From contig NZ_KB898041.1 in the NCBI RefSeq assembly GCF_000377345.1, forward strand, positions 62,001 to 126,000: a DNA stretch of 64,000 nucleotides, read 5' to 3'. Every line of letters begins with the position of its first letter. Position 1 is the first letter of the stretch. This stretch comes from Thioalkalivibrio sp. ALJ16 (lineage in GTDB: Bacteria > Pseudomonadota > Gammaproteobacteria > Ectothiorhodospirales > Ectothiorhodospiraceae). Below the pieces are notes generated by a model. That model was not told the DNA's origin and ran no database searches. It was given only the letters and a program-made list of their open reading frames with translations. The translations under genes were made by a program, and so were the position numbers. This document shows positions 1 through 8,106 of this stretch, one piece after another.

Positions 1-714
1 GCACAGCCCGGCGGGGTCATCGTGCGCGCCGGCCACACCGAGGCCGGCTGCGATCTGGCGCGTCTGGCCGGGGCCGAACCGGCGGCGGTGATTGTCGAGA
101 TCCTGAACGAGGACGGCAGCATGGCTCGGCGTTCGGATCTCGAGCGCTTCTGTGCCGAGCATGACCTCAAGATGGGCACCATCGAGGACCTGATCCGCTA
201 CCGCATCGAGAACGAGAAGACCGTGCGTCGGGTCTCGGAGCGCCCGTTCCCGACCGAGCATGGCGAGTTCCGCCTGCTGGCGTTCGAGGACGAGGTGGAT
301 CACGAGCTGCATTTCGCACTGGTGCGCGGGGAGCCGAAGCCGGACCAGGAGACCCTGGTGCGTGTCCACCTGGAAAGCACGCTGTACGACACGCTGGGCT
401 ATGCTGGTCCGGATCGTGGCTGGCCGCTGGATGACGCCCTGCGCCGGATCGACGCGGCCGGCGAGGGCGTGGTGGTGGTGCTGCGCAAGCACGAGAGTGC
501 AGAGGCACTGGCCCAGCGTCTGGAGCATATCGGGCAGCCGCCGCAGGAGGAGCGCGGTGGGCGCGAGAACTCCGCGGAGTGGCGCATGTACGGTATCGGT
601 GCCCAGATCCTCGCCGACTGCGGGGTGGGGCGCATGAAGCTGATGTCCGCGCCCAAGCGCTTCCATGGCCTTGGTGGCTTCGGCCTGGAGGTCGTGGACT
701 ACGTCCACGAGTAG
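1..714 (+). CDS. ribBA: RibBA/RibB C-terminal part, 5' end outside window
   Basis: This is the 3' part of a riboflavin-synthesis gene; the reading frame is open from base 1, so the true start lies upstream. The first residues (GGVIVRAGHTEAG, then DLARLAG) are the C-terminal signature of 3,4-dihydroxy-2-butanone-4-phosphate synthase, which makes the four-carbon precursor used by RibH. The next roughly 150 residues align with the GTP cyclohydrolase II fold (HGEFRLLAFED, then VRVHLEST). The three zinc-binding cysteines and the RQEGRNIGL-type catalytic segment of true cyclohydrolase II are absent, RKHESAEAL standing in that place. This domain is therefore probably not a GTP cyclohydrolase, as in several proteobacterial RibB-with-degenerate-RibA proteins. 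ribH follows 150 bp downstream on the same strand. Confidence 0.9.
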   Translation, partial: AQPGGVIVRAGHTEAGCDLARLAGAEPAAVIVEILNEDGSMARRSDLERFCAEHDLKMGTIEDLIRYRIENEKTVRRVSERPFPTEHGEFRLLAFEDEVDHELHFALVRGEPKPDQETLVRVHLESTLYDTLGYAGPDRGWPLDDALRRIDAAGEGVVVVLRKHESAEALAQRLEHIGQPPQEERGGRENSAEWRMYGIGAQILADCGVGRMKLMSAPKRFHGLGGFGLEVVDYVHE

Positions 715-782
715 CCCCCGGCCGGCAGGCGGCCCGTTGCCCGATTCGGGCGGGTGCGCTCTACCGCGCGGGTTCGCGGTGC

Positions 783-788
783 TACACT
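783..788 (+). promoter_or_regulatory. Possible -10 box upstream of ribH
   Basis: TACACT lies 77 bp before the ribH start, in the 150-bp gap after ribBA. No convincing -35 hexamer is seen at the expected distance, and no FMN riboswitch core is visible in the gap. Weak candidate only. Confidence 0.2.
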
Positions 789-864
789 AGGTGGCCTTTG
801 TAACTCGGCCCCGCGGGTCGGCCCCGAAAGGTCGCCTCGTCTCCGTCTCAATCGGAATAAAACC

Positions 865-1344
865 ATGCACGACATCAAGACCCTGGAAGGCGTATTCACC
901 GACGCCGCCGACCATCGCTATGGCCTGCTGCTGGCGCGCTTCAACAGCCTGATCGTCGAGCGCCTGCTGGAAGGTGCAGTGGATACCCTGAAGCGCCACG
1001 GCGTGCAGGAAAAGAACCTGACCATCGCCCGTGTGCCGGGTGCCTACGAGCTGCCGCTGGCGGCCCAGGCCATGGCCCGCTCCGGGCAATACGATGGCGT
1101 GATCGCGCTGGGCTGCGTGATCCGGGGCTCCACCCCGCATTTCGACTATGTCGCGGGCGAGGCGGCCAAGGGCCTGGCCCAGGTGCAGATGGCCGAGGAC
1201 CTGCCGATCAGCTTTGGCGTGCTGACCACCGACTCCATCGAGCAGGCGATCGAACGCGCCGGCACCAAGGCGGGCAACAAGGGCGCGGACGCGGCCATGG
1301 GCGCGATCGAAATGGTCAGCCTGCTGCGCCAGCTGCGCGGCTGA
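865..1344 (+). CDS. ribH: 6,7-dimethyl-8-ribityllumazine synthase
   Basis: RibH condenses 5-amino-6-ribitylaminouracil with dihydroxybutanone phosphate to give lumazine, the penultimate step of riboflavin synthesis. The 159-residue product has the family motifs in order: [10 protein letters not shown] near residue 55, [13 protein letters not shown] near 83-95 (active-site histidine in the HFDY part), and AGTKAGNKG near 132-140. Length is typical. The ATG at 865 was chosen because the protein then begins close to the usual N-terminus; the open frame extends upstream to 754 but that part is not family-like. It is followed 14 bp later by nusB, the common ribH-nusB order. Confidence 0.96.
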   Translation: MHDIKTLEGVFTDAADHRYGLLLARFNSLIVERLLEGAVDTLKRHGVQEKNLTIARVPGAYELPLAAQAMARSGQYDGVIALGCVIRGSTPHFDYVAGEAAKGLAQVQMAEDLPISFGVLTTDSIEQAIERAGTKAGNKGADAAMGAIEMVSLLRQLRG

Positions 1345-1358
1345 GCCCGCGCCGTTCC

Positions 1359-1925
1359 ATGCCGTCTGCCGATACCAACAGGCCTGCCGTGACAGAATCC
1401 TCCGACTCCCGCCCCGAAGGCCGCAGCCCGCGCGACCACAGCGCCAGCGGCAAGACCGGCCGTGCCCGGCGCCCCCGCAGCACGCCCGAACAACGGGCGC
1501 GGCACGCGCGTTCCTTCGCGCGCCGGCGCGCGATGCAGGCGCTGTACTCCTGGCAGATGACGGGTGCGCATCCCAAGGACATCCTGGCCGAGTTCCGCGA
1601 AGACGAGGAACACGCGAAGGCGGATGCCGAGTATTTCCGCGAGCTGCTGATCGGCGTGACCCGTGACCGCGAGGCCCTGGATGCGCGCATGGAACCCTAC
1701 CTCGGGCGCCCGCTGGCGCAGCTCGACCCGGTGGAGCACGCGCTGCTCTGGCTGGGGCAGTGGGAGCTGGCCGAGCGCATCGAGGTGCCCTACCGCGTAG
1801 TGATCAACGAGGCGGTGGATCTCGCCAAGCGCTACGGGGCCGAACAGTCGCACCGGTATATCAATGGTGTGCTGGACCGGCTCTCGGTCGATCTGCGCGG
1901 CCCGGAACGTTCTGCCCCGCGCTGA
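1359..1925 (+). CDS. nusB: Transcription antitermination factor NusB
   Basis: NusB binds boxA RNA with NusE (S10) and promotes antitermination on rRNA operons. The conserved core starts around residue 52 (RSFARRRAMQALYSWQMTG) and ends with the typical VINEAVDLAKRYGAEQSHRYINGVLD near the C-terminus. At 188 residues it is longer than usual (about 140-160) because the first roughly 50 residues are a Ser/Arg/Pro-rich, probably disordered extension. A downstream start would remove it, but no better ATG with a ribosome site is evident. It lies between ribH and thiL on the same strand. Confidence 0.93.
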   Translation: MPSADTNRPAVTESSDSRPEGRSPRDHSASGKTGRARRPRSTPEQRARHARSFARRRAMQALYSWQMTGAHPKDILAEFREDEEHAKADAEYFRELLIGVTRDREALDARMEPYLGRPLAQLDPVEHALLWLGQWELAERIEVPYRVVINEAVDLAKRYGAEQSHRYINGVLDRLSVDLRGPERSAPR

Positions 1926-1949
1926 CCCGGGCGGGTCAGCACCACGGCC

Positions 1950-2996
1950 ATGGCCGGCCCCGATTCCGAATTCGACCTGATTCAGCGCTATTTCGACGCG
2001 CCGGCGGCGGCGCTGGCGCCCGGCGCTGGCGTGCGCCTGGGGATTGGCGATGATGCCGCGCTGCTGGCGCTGCGCGACAACCACGAGCTGGTGGTCAGCG
2101 TCGACACCCTGGTCGAGGGCACCCACTTCTTTCCCGATCACCCCGCGGCGAGCCTGGGCCACAAGGCCCTGGCCTCGAACCTGAGCGACCTGGCGGCGAT
2201 GGGCGCCGAACCGCTGGGGGCGCTGCTGTCGCTGACCCTGCCCCGCGTGGACCACGACTGGCTGGCCGCTTTCAGCCAGGGCTTTCTGGATCTGGCCGGG
2301 GCGGCGGCCGTCCCGCTGGTGGGCGGCGATACCACGCGCGGGCCGCTGGCGGTCAGCGTGACGGTGCTGGGGCAGGTCCCCGCGGGGCAGGCCCTGCGGC
2401 GCGCCGGGGCCCGTCCCGGTGACCGCCTGGTGGTCTCGGGCGCGCTGGGCGGCGCCGCCTTCGGGCTGGCGCACGAGACCCGCCGCCGCGCCGCGGGCAC
2501 GGCCGCAGTGGATAAGGAGCCTGCCTGCGAGCGGCTGTTCTGGCCCCGCGTCCGGCTGGAGCTCGGGCGCATGCTGCGCAAGCGGGCGCGGGCGGTGATC
2601 GACATCTCCGACGGCCTGCTGGCGGACCTTGGCCACCTGTGTGCGGCCTCCGGCTGCGGCGCCCGCATCGACTGGCCGGCGGTTCCGCTGGACCCGCTGC
2701 TGGCGCAGGCGCCGCCGGCGCAGGCGGAGGCCGCCGCGCTGGGTGGCGGCGAGGACTACGAACTGCTGTTTGCACTGCCGCCCGGCGAGTCGCTGGATCT
2801 GCTCGCGTTCGGGGTGGATGCCCCGCTGACGGTGATCGGCGAGTGTACGGAGGCGGCCGGGGTCGTGGTGGTGGATGCAGCGGGCCAGCCACTGGACGTG
2901 GCCCGGGCGGGCCACGACCATTTCGCCGGGGGCGAGGCGCACGAGGTGGAACCAATGCCAACGGGACAGGGGACCGATGTCAAAGCCAAAGACTGA
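1950..2996 (+). CDS. thiL: Thiamine-monophosphate kinase
   Basis: ThiL phosphorylates thiamine monophosphate to thiamine diphosphate, the last step of cofactor synthesis. Motifs seen in the 348-residue product: GIGDDAALL near residue 30 (metal/ATP loop), SVDTLVEGTHFF, ASNLSDLAAMGAEP, GGDTTRG, DISDGLLADL and GGEDYELLFAL. The C-terminus is about 20 residues longer than usual and runs into pgpA, whose start overlaps by 20 bp, which suggests coupled translation. The nusB-thiL-pgpA order is common in gammaproteobacteria. thiE and thiD lie far away at 56-57 kb. Confidence 0.95.
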   Translation: MAGPDSEFDLIQRYFDAPAAALAPGAGVRLGIGDDAALLALRDNHELVVSVDTLVEGTHFFPDHPAASLGHKALASNLSDLAAMGAEPLGALLSLTLPRVDHDWLAAFSQGFLDLAGAAAVPLVGGDTTRGPLAVSVTVLGQVPAGQALRRAGARPGDRLVVSGALGGAAFGLAHETRRRAAGTAAVDKEPACERLFWPRVRLELGRMLRKRARAVIDISDGLLADLGHLCAASGCGARIDWPAVPLDPLLAQAPPAQAEAAALGGGEDYELLFALPPGESLDLLAFGVDAPLTVIGECTEAAGVVVVDAAGQPLDVARAGHDHFAGGEAHEVEPMPTGQGTDVKAKD

Positions 2997-3504
2997 CAAA
3001 CCGACGATGCCGCCGGCGAAGACCGTGTTCGGCGATCCGATTCACCTGCTGGCCTTCGGGTTCGGCAGCGGGCTGTCGCGCTGGGCGCCGGGCACCACCG
3101 GCTCGCTGGGCGCGCTGGTGCTGTACTTCGCGATCATGAACGTGCCCGAATGGGCCTATATCGCGATTACCGTAATCGTGGTGATGGCCGGCTTCCATAT
3201 CTGCGGCGAGAGTGCGCGCAAGCTGGGCGTGCACGACCACCCCGGGATCGTCTGGGACGAATGGGCCGGCATGCTGATCACGCTCGCGTTCGCCCCCGCC
3301 GGGCTGATGTGGGTCGTGATCGGCTTCCTGCTGTTCCGCCTGTTCGACATCCTCAAGCCCTGGCCGGCGAACTATTTCGACCAGAAGTGGCACGATGGCC
3401 ACGGGATCATGATGGACGACGTGGTCGCCGGCCTGTACGCCGGCTTTGCCCTGGTGATTCTCGGCGGCCTCTACCAGCAGTTGGTGCTGGGGGCCGCCGC
3501 GTGA
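2977..3504 (+). CDS. pgpA: Phosphatidylglycerophosphatase A
   Basis: PgpA dephosphorylates phosphatidylglycerophosphate to phosphatidylglycerol in the inner membrane. The 175-residue protein shows the family N-terminal segment GFGSGLSRWAPGTTGSLGAL, the acidic motif VWDEWAGMLI, several hydrophobic helices and the conserved DDVVAGLYAG near the C-terminus. ATG 2977 has a purine-rich ACAGGGG upstream and overlaps thiL by 20 bp; ATG 3007 is an alternative. The stop is followed within 20 bp by a solitary terminus of the CTAG foldback repeat family. Confidence 0.92.
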   Translation: MSKPKTDKPTMPPAKTVFGDPIHLLAFGFGSGLSRWAPGTTGSLGALVLYFAIMNVPEWAYIAITVIVVMAGFHICGESARKLGVHDHPGIVWDEWAGMLITLAFAPAGLMWVVIGFLLFRLFDILKPWPANYFDQKWHDGHGIMMDDVVAGLYAGFALVILGGLYQQLVLGAAA

Positions 3505-3520
3505 TCCGTGTATTCATGAG

Positions 3521-3547
3521 TGTGTACATGGATCAGTGTTTCCCTGG
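3521..3547 (+). repeat. Solitary terminus of the CTAG foldback repeat
   Basis: TGTGTACATGGATC followed by AGTGTTTCCCTGGG matches the right terminal inverted repeat of the full copy at 34289-34591 (GCGTGTACATGGATCTGTG...). No left half is visible nearby. It lies 17 bp after the pgpA stop. The rest of the gap to 3751 holds a T-rich stretch near 3597-3603 and a short inverted repeat (AGAGAGC 3645-3651, GCTCTCT 3664-3670) but no gene. Confidence 0.7.
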
Positions 3548-3751
3548 GAGCCTCTCGGGTTTGGGCGGTTGTCGTGAGCGTAGGGGAAGAGTGAGGCTTT
3601 TTTCGGTCTCTTGAGACGCAGCATAGTCGGGCCTGTGTAACGAGAGAGAGCGGAAAAAGGACTGCTCTCTGAGACGCGCAGCAGATCCGTTTCAAATTCG
3701 ACAGACTCTCAGGGCTGGGAATCTTCGGTTCGCTGCGCCAGACTGGCTTAT

Positions 3752-4972
3752 ATGACACGGAAAATTGTTGGTGGAGCGTCGACGGCGGTACGACCGGAAC
3801 GCCTGGCGGAAAAGCCGGTGCTAGTGGTCGACGACTTTCACAATATGCGCAGTACCCTGCGTCAGATGCTGTTGACCGCGGGGTACGCGGCGATCGACGT
3901 GGCAGTGCACGGCGAGGATGCGATCGACAAGCTGGCGCAGCGGCGCTACGAGATCGTGCTGTGCGATTACAACCTGGGCGAGGGCCTGGACGGCCAGCAG
4001 GTCCTGGATCTGGCCCGCGCGCGGCGGCTGATTGACCTCTCGACACTGTTCATTATGGTCACGGCGGAGACCACCAGCGACATGGTGATGGGCGCGGTCG
4101 AGAGCATGCCCGACGGCTATCTGTCCAAACCCTTTAGCAAGGATCTTCTGGCAGTGCGACTGGATCGCGCGCTTCGCCGCAAGCAGTCACTCAAGCCACT
4201 GGACCCGCTGGTGCGTCGGGATGACCTGGCGGGGGCCATCAAGGAAGCCGGGCGGATGCTCGACGAGGGCGAGGGCCGGGAATCGGATCTGGTCCGGCTG
4301 CGGGCCACCTGGGCATGGCGGATCGGGGATACGGATCTGGCCCGAGCCTCCGCCAGCACCGCATGGGCGAGTGCGCGTCCGGCCTGGGCGGGAAGCCTGC
4401 TGGCCGATCTGGATGCACTCGCCGGCGAGGTCACGGCGGCCGAGGCCGGCTATCGCGAGGTGATGCGGGAGACCCCGCAGTTCATGCCGGCCCACGACCA
4501 CCTGGCCGCGCTGCTGCGGGAGCAGGGTCGGGGCCCGGAGGCGCTGGAAATCCTGCGCGCAGCAGCGGAACGTTCCCCAAAGTCGCTGGAACGTCAGCGT
4601 GCCCTGGGCGAACTGGCGCTGGCGAACGGGGATGCAGAACGGGCCCTGCAGGCCTGGCGACGGGCGTTACGGATCGCGCGTCAGCTTGGCCAGCCACACC
4701 CGTCGGATGCGGTGGCCCGAATCGAGGCCCTGCTCGCCAGTGGGGACAGCCGCAAGGCGCGTCAGGCGGTGCGCGACCTGGACCGTGATTTTTCGAGTCA
4801 TCCGGAGTGTCCCTGGTATTCCGTGCTGGCACGCCTGCGACTGGCTGCGGCCGGGTCGCGGGACGAGCTGGATGGTGCGCTGCGCGAGCTCGAGGCCCTG
4901 CCGGATGCGGGTATGCCGGAGCCGGTGCGCGAGCCGCTCAACCGGGTGCTTGCCGAACTGGGGCAGGTTTGA
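3752..4972 (+). CDS. Response regulator with TPR-like output region
   Basis: Residues about 20-140 form a receiver domain: acidic pair in VLVVDDFHNMR, phosphoacceptor Asp in LCDYNLGEG, conserved Thr in MVTAETTSD and Lys in YLSKPF. Residues about 150-400 are Ala/Leu-rich helical repeats resembling tetratricopeptide units; no DNA-binding or enzymatic output domain is visible. The output is therefore probably protein-protein contact, by inference. The start ATG has no clear ribosome site. A separate histidine kinase begins 70 bp downstream, so the two probably form a two-component pair. The stimulus is unknown. Confidence 0.82.
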   Translation: MTRKIVGGASTAVRPERLAEKPVLVVDDFHNMRSTLRQMLLTAGYAAIDVAVHGEDAIDKLAQRRYEIVLCDYNLGEGLDGQQVLDLARARRLIDLSTLFIMVTAETTSDMVMGAVESMPDGYLSKPFSKDLLAVRLDRALRRKQSLKPLDPLVRRDDLAGAIKEAGRMLDEGEGRESDLVRLRATWAWRIGDTDLARASASTAWASARPAWAGSLLADLDALAGEVTAAEAGYREVMRETPQFMPAHDHLAALLREQGRGPEALEILRAAAERSPKSLERQRALGELALANGDAERALQAWRRALRIARQLGQPHPSDAVARIEALLASGDSRKARQAVRDLDRDFSSHPECPWYSVLARLRLAAAGSRDELDGALRELEALPDAGMPEPVREPLNRVLAELGQV

Positions 4973-5042
4973 TGCCGGCCAGGGCGCTCGCCCATCCCAT
5001 CAGTCCGGCGCATCCGCTGGCCGGCGCCCATGGCCTCAGACC

Positions 5043-5804
5043 ATGGCAAGTGAGGCGGCCGCAGTGAACCGAGTGGATTTCAATACGCTGATGGCGATCG
5101 GCATTCACGACATGAAGGGGGCGCTGAATGCGGTGATCAGCACCATCTCGGACCTGGTGGATCCAGTCACGGGCGAGTGCCGCTGCGAGCGCGAACGTCT
5201 GATCCATCTGCAGTACGAGGCGCAGCGCGTCAACGACACCCTGGTGCAGCTGCTCACCCTCTACCGCCGCAACGAGGGCTTCTATACCCCGCGGTTCGTC
5301 TCCACCGCGGTCTACGACCTGCTGGAAGAGCAGGCCCTGCGCCAGAAGCCGCTGATGGATTATCGCGGCGTGGTCTGCGAGATCGATTGCGACGAGGATC
5401 TGATCTGGCCCCTGGATACCGAGTTGATGGGCGGGCTGCTGGAGAACGTGATCACCAACACCATCCGCTATACCGGCGGCCGTATCCTTTTGACGGCGGC
5501 ACGTGACGGGGACTGGCTGCGGATTGCAATCGAGGACGACGGCCCCGGATTCCCCGAGTCCATGCTCGGCCGGCGCGATGAGGATCAGCAGGGCGTGCTG
5601 GATCGTTCCGCCGGACGTACCGGGCTGGGCCTGTACTTCTGCGCGGTGGTCGCCCAGTTGCATGCGGGCCCCCGACCGGAGGAAGGGGATGAAGGCGCGG
5701 CCGATTCGGCCCCGGCACACGGCGGACATGTCGAGCTCCGCAACCACGGGCTCCTGGGGGGTGGAACATTCGTTGTGACTCTCCCCCGGCTTTATCCGGG
5801 CTGA
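5043..5804 (+). CDS. Histidine kinase, short soluble form
   Basis: A 253-residue sensor-kinase core with no membrane segment or recognisable sensor domain. Phospho-acceptor candidate is His21 in GIHDMKGALN; the ATP-binding domain has the N box LLENVITNT, the G1 box EDDGPGF and the G2 box TGLGLYF. Asp follows the His where Glu is usual. A 24-residue acidic insertion (PRPEEGDEGAADSAP) sits before the last strand. ATG 5043 was chosen because it opens the kinase-like sequence; the open frame runs further upstream but overlaps the preceding gene. Probably the partner of the TPR response regulator just upstream. Confidence 0.82.
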   Translation: MASEAAAVNRVDFNTLMAIGIHDMKGALNAVISTISDLVDPVTGECRCERERLIHLQYEAQRVNDTLVQLLTLYRRNEGFYTPRFVSTAVYDLLEEQALRQKPLMDYRGVVCEIDCDEDLIWPLDTELMGGLLENVITNTIRYTGGRILLTAARDGDWLRIAIEDDGPGFPESMLGRRDEDQQGVLDRSAGRTGLGLYFCAVVAQLHAGPRPEEGDEGAADSAPAHGGHVELRNHGLLGGGTFVVTLPRLYPG

Positions 5805-6077
5805 GGAGGTGTCGAGGCCCGTTTTCCTGATTTGATCGCTTGGCAGATCATGATCAGCCACGAGCGTCAGCCAGTGGCGGGGCCATTCGGGGACGTGCAT
5901 GGCCCGCCCGGGATTGCGTTGATCCAGGCCTTCCTGGGAATGTCACCATCCCGGGGCCCTTACCCCCGCCCTGTCAGCCCGATCGGAGCGCATCCTGATG
6001 GTGATCCCGGCTGTAGCGCAGCGGAGAGCCGGGATCTCCGCACGCCGGTCCAGCCCCGACGTACGGGTACCCCTTAC
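5805..6077. other. Non-coding stretch before foldback repeat A
   Basis: No gene-like reading frame is convincing here. The stretch holds a REP-like hairpin (6003-6036) and ends at the CTAG-family repeat A. Nothing else was recognised. Confidence 0.5.
6003..6036. repeat. REP-like hairpin
   Basis: GATCCCGGCT (6003-6012) pairs perfectly with AGCCGGGATC (6027-6036) around a 14-base loop. The sequence resembles short extragenic palindromes that are dispersed in many high-GC gammaproteobacteria. No T-run follows, so it is not an obvious terminator. Only one copy is seen in this window. Confidence 0.6.
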
Positions 6078-6425
6078 CCAGGAAAACGCTGATTAGTGTG
6101 CACACTCGCGTTCGAGTCGCTTTTGCGTGCTTTTGATGCGCGGTGACGGCCGTGCAGCCATTCTGCACAAGGGAGCCGCAACGCCGTTCCCGAGCCCGTT
6201 TTCGATCAACAACGGGCGTCCGAGCCTCTACTTTCAATGACTTGTGGGGTTGGTGCCCCCCCCGATTCTGAATGAATATGGCCCGATCCTGCGTTGCGCC
6301 CCGCAACCCATCAAGAGCGGGCGGGTAGAACCACTACCCGCTGCACTCCTTGTCTCGGAACGCTTTGTCTCGAAAAACTGGGGGGCACCAACGTGGACGT
6401 GCTGATTCAATCAGCGTTTCCCTAG
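6078..6425 (-). repeat. CTAG foldback repeat, copy A (MITE-like)
   Basis: A 348-bp element in inverted orientation relative to copies B and C. Left end is CCAGGAAAACGCTGATTA, right end TCAGCGTTTCCCTAG. Inside are the two arm modules: GTGCAG with CTGCAC around a 5-base loop near 6150-6166, and GCGGGTAG with CTACCCGC around a 5-base loop near 6320-6340. An outer stem is also present (TTGGTGCCCC from 6250, GGGGCACCAA near 6382-6391). The right CTAG supplies the TAG stop codon of the minus-strand reductase gene. No transposase is encoded, so any mobility would need one in trans. Confidence 0.82.
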
Positions 6426-7000
6426 AGGGCCTTGCGGCCCAGCTCGCGCATGCGTTCCAGCCAGCGCTCGCGCGTGGCGGCGTCGCCGCCGTTGCGCCCG
6501 ATCAGGGTGTGGCGGACCGGGCCAAAGCCGCAGAAGCGCAGGATGTTCCGTTCCAGGTTCTTCAGGCTGTGGGCGCCGAACCACCAGCGGTAGGCGAGGG
6601 CGGGCATGCCCATGCTGACCACGATGCGAACGGAGCGGCCTCGCAGGCGCGTGTGACGCAGTGCGTTCATGTCGCCGTCAGCCACGAAGGCCGGGCGCAG
6701 GGTCTGTTCGAGGAAGGCCTTGACCCCGGCCGGCATGTCGCCGAGCCACAGCGGATAGATGAGGAACAGGTGCCCCGCGCTCTCGATCAGTTCCTGGGCC
6801 TCCAGCACCGCCGGTGGCACGCTCTCGTCGAGAAACTCGGCCTGGTTGTGCAGCAGCGGGATGTCGCGCCGGGCGATGGTGTAGGTGTCGACCGCGTGCC
6901 CGCTCTGTTCGGCCCCTTCCTGGTAGGCGGCTGCCAGCGCGTGGTCGAGATGCCCCGGTTGCGGATCGGGATGGCCCTGCAGGATCAGGATGCGGGTCAT
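6422..7000 (-). CDS. Flavodoxin-fold NAD(P)H oxidoreductase
   Basis: A 192-residue protein of the flavodoxin_2/quinone-reductase family, expected to bind FMN or FAD and reduce quinones or similar acceptors. Evidence: N-terminal MTRILILQGHPDPQPGH (phosphate-binding loop), PLWLGDMPAGVKAFLE in the middle, and the family-like W-rich MPALAYRWWFGAHSLK. A strong ribosome site (GGAGGAAC) precedes the ATG. The TAG stop lies in the CTAG boundary of foldback repeat copy A, so the extreme C-terminus may have been set by insertion. It is divergent from sbtA. Confidence 0.86.
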   Translation of the reverse strand: MTRILILQGHPDPQPGHLDHALAAAYQEGAEQSGHAVDTYTIARRDIPLLHNQAEFLDESVPPAVLEAQELIESAGHLFLIYPLWLGDMPAGVKAFLEQTLRPAFVADGDMNALRHTRLRGRSVRIVVSMGMPALAYRWWFGAHSLKNLERNILRFCGFGPVRHTLIGRNGGDAATRERWLERMRELGRKAL

Positions 7001-7085
7001 GCGCGGTTCCTCCAGCCGATGAAGCCTGCTGTCTGGAGCTTAGATCAGACGCCGCGGGGAGGCAGGGTGCCGCCATGCCGGGTGA

Positions 7086-7113
7086 TTGCACCGCATCGTG
7101 ACTGGACTATGAT
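7086..7113 (+). promoter_or_regulatory. Candidate sigma70 promoter for sbtAB
   Basis: TTGCAC (7086-7091) and TATGAT (7108-7113) are separated by 16 bp in the divergent gap between the reductase gene and sbtA. The -10 matches 5 of 6 consensus bases, the -35 only 3. Start of transcription would be near 7120, leaving a leader of about 35 bases with a good ribosome site. Confidence 0.4.
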
Positions 7114-7154
7114 CGCGACTGTAGCGATTCGGGGTGCCGGCACACGGAGGCGAG

Positions 7155-8102
7155 ATGGCATTCGATCCAGTTGTCCTGTTCTTTCTCCTGGGCGCGGTCG
7201 CGGGGCTGGCGAAGTCGGATCTGAAGATCCCGATGGCGATCTACGAGGCGCTGTCGATCTATCTGCTGCTGGCCATCGGCCTGATGGGCGGGGTCAAGCT
7301 GGCCGAGAGCGAACTGCTGCCGCTGTTGCTGCCGGGTCTGGCGGTGCTTGCCGTTGGCGCGCTGATACCGCTGATCGCCTTTCCGGTCCTGCTCTGGCTG
7401 GGGCGCATGCCGCGCGCGGACTCGGCCTCGATTGCGGCCCACTATGGTTCGGTCTCGGTGGTGACCTTTTCCGTGGCGGTGGCGCTGCTGGCCGCGCGCG
7501 GGATCGACTACGAGGGCCACATGGTGGTCTTCCTCGTGCTGCTGGAGATCCCGGCGCTGATTATCGGCATCCTGCTGGCACGGATGGGAACGCCGGGCAC
7601 CACCCGCTGGGGCAAGACGTTGCACGAGGTGGTCTTCGGCAAGAGCATCTTCCTGCTGGCCGGTGGCCTGGTCATCGGCTTCATTGCCGGGCCGGTGCAC
7701 ATCGAGCCGCTGGAGCCGCTGTTCTTCGACCTGTTCAAGGGTGTGCTGGCGCTGTTCCTGCTGGAGATGGGTCTTGTCGCCTCCAGCCGCATTGCCGATG
7801 TTCGTCAGTACGGCGTGTTCCTGGTGCTGTTCGCGATTATCATGCCGGTCGGCTCGGCGGTACTGGGTACGCTGCTGGGATTTGCCCTGGGTCTGTCGCT
7901 TGGCGGCACGGTGCTGCTGGCCACGCTGTACGCCAGCGCGTCGTACATCGCCGCGCCCGCGGCGATGCGAATCGCGGTGCCCCGCGCCAACCCGGCCCTG
8001 TCGATCGGGGCCTCGCTGGGGGTGACCTTCCCGTTCAATATCTTCCTGGGCGTGCCTCTTTATTTTTGGATGGCCCAGACGCTGTACTCGCTGGGAGGCT
8101 GA
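7155..8102 (+). CDS. sbtA: Sodium-dependent bicarbonate transporter SbtA
   Basis: SbtA imports bicarbonate with sodium across the inner membrane to feed CO2 fixation. The 315-residue product is nearly all hydrophobic helices (about ten), with family-like segments GLAKSDLKIPMAIYEALSIYLLLAIGL... (start) and HYGSVSVVTFSVA in the middle. GGAGG lies 7 bp before ATG 7155; the upstream GTG at 7134 is less likely. It is followed 4 bp later by sbtB, the diagnostic pairing. With CbbY at 15.8 kb this supports an autotrophic lifestyle, although no Rubisco gene is in the window. Confidence 0.9.
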   Translation: MAFDPVVLFFLLGAVAGLAKSDLKIPMAIYEALSIYLLLAIGLMGGVKLAESELLPLLLPGLAVLAVGALIPLIAFPVLLWLGRMPRADSASIAAHYGSVSVVTFSVAVALLAARGIDYEGHMVVFLVLLEIPALIIGILLARMGTPGTTRWGKTLHEVVFGKSIFLLAGGLVIGFIAGPVHIEPLEPLFFDLFKGVLALFLLEMGLVASSRIADVRQYGVFLVLFAIIMPVGSAVLGTLLGFALGLSLGGTVLLATLYASASYIAAPAAMRIAVPRANPALSIGASLGVTFPFNIFLGVPLYFWMAQTLYSLGG

Positions 8103-8106
8103 TGCG

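Noticed and set aside
715-864. FMN riboswitch between ribBA and ribH
   Set aside because: The conserved FMN element segments (such as AGGG with GGTGAAAT and ACCGGCGGT) were looked for and not found.
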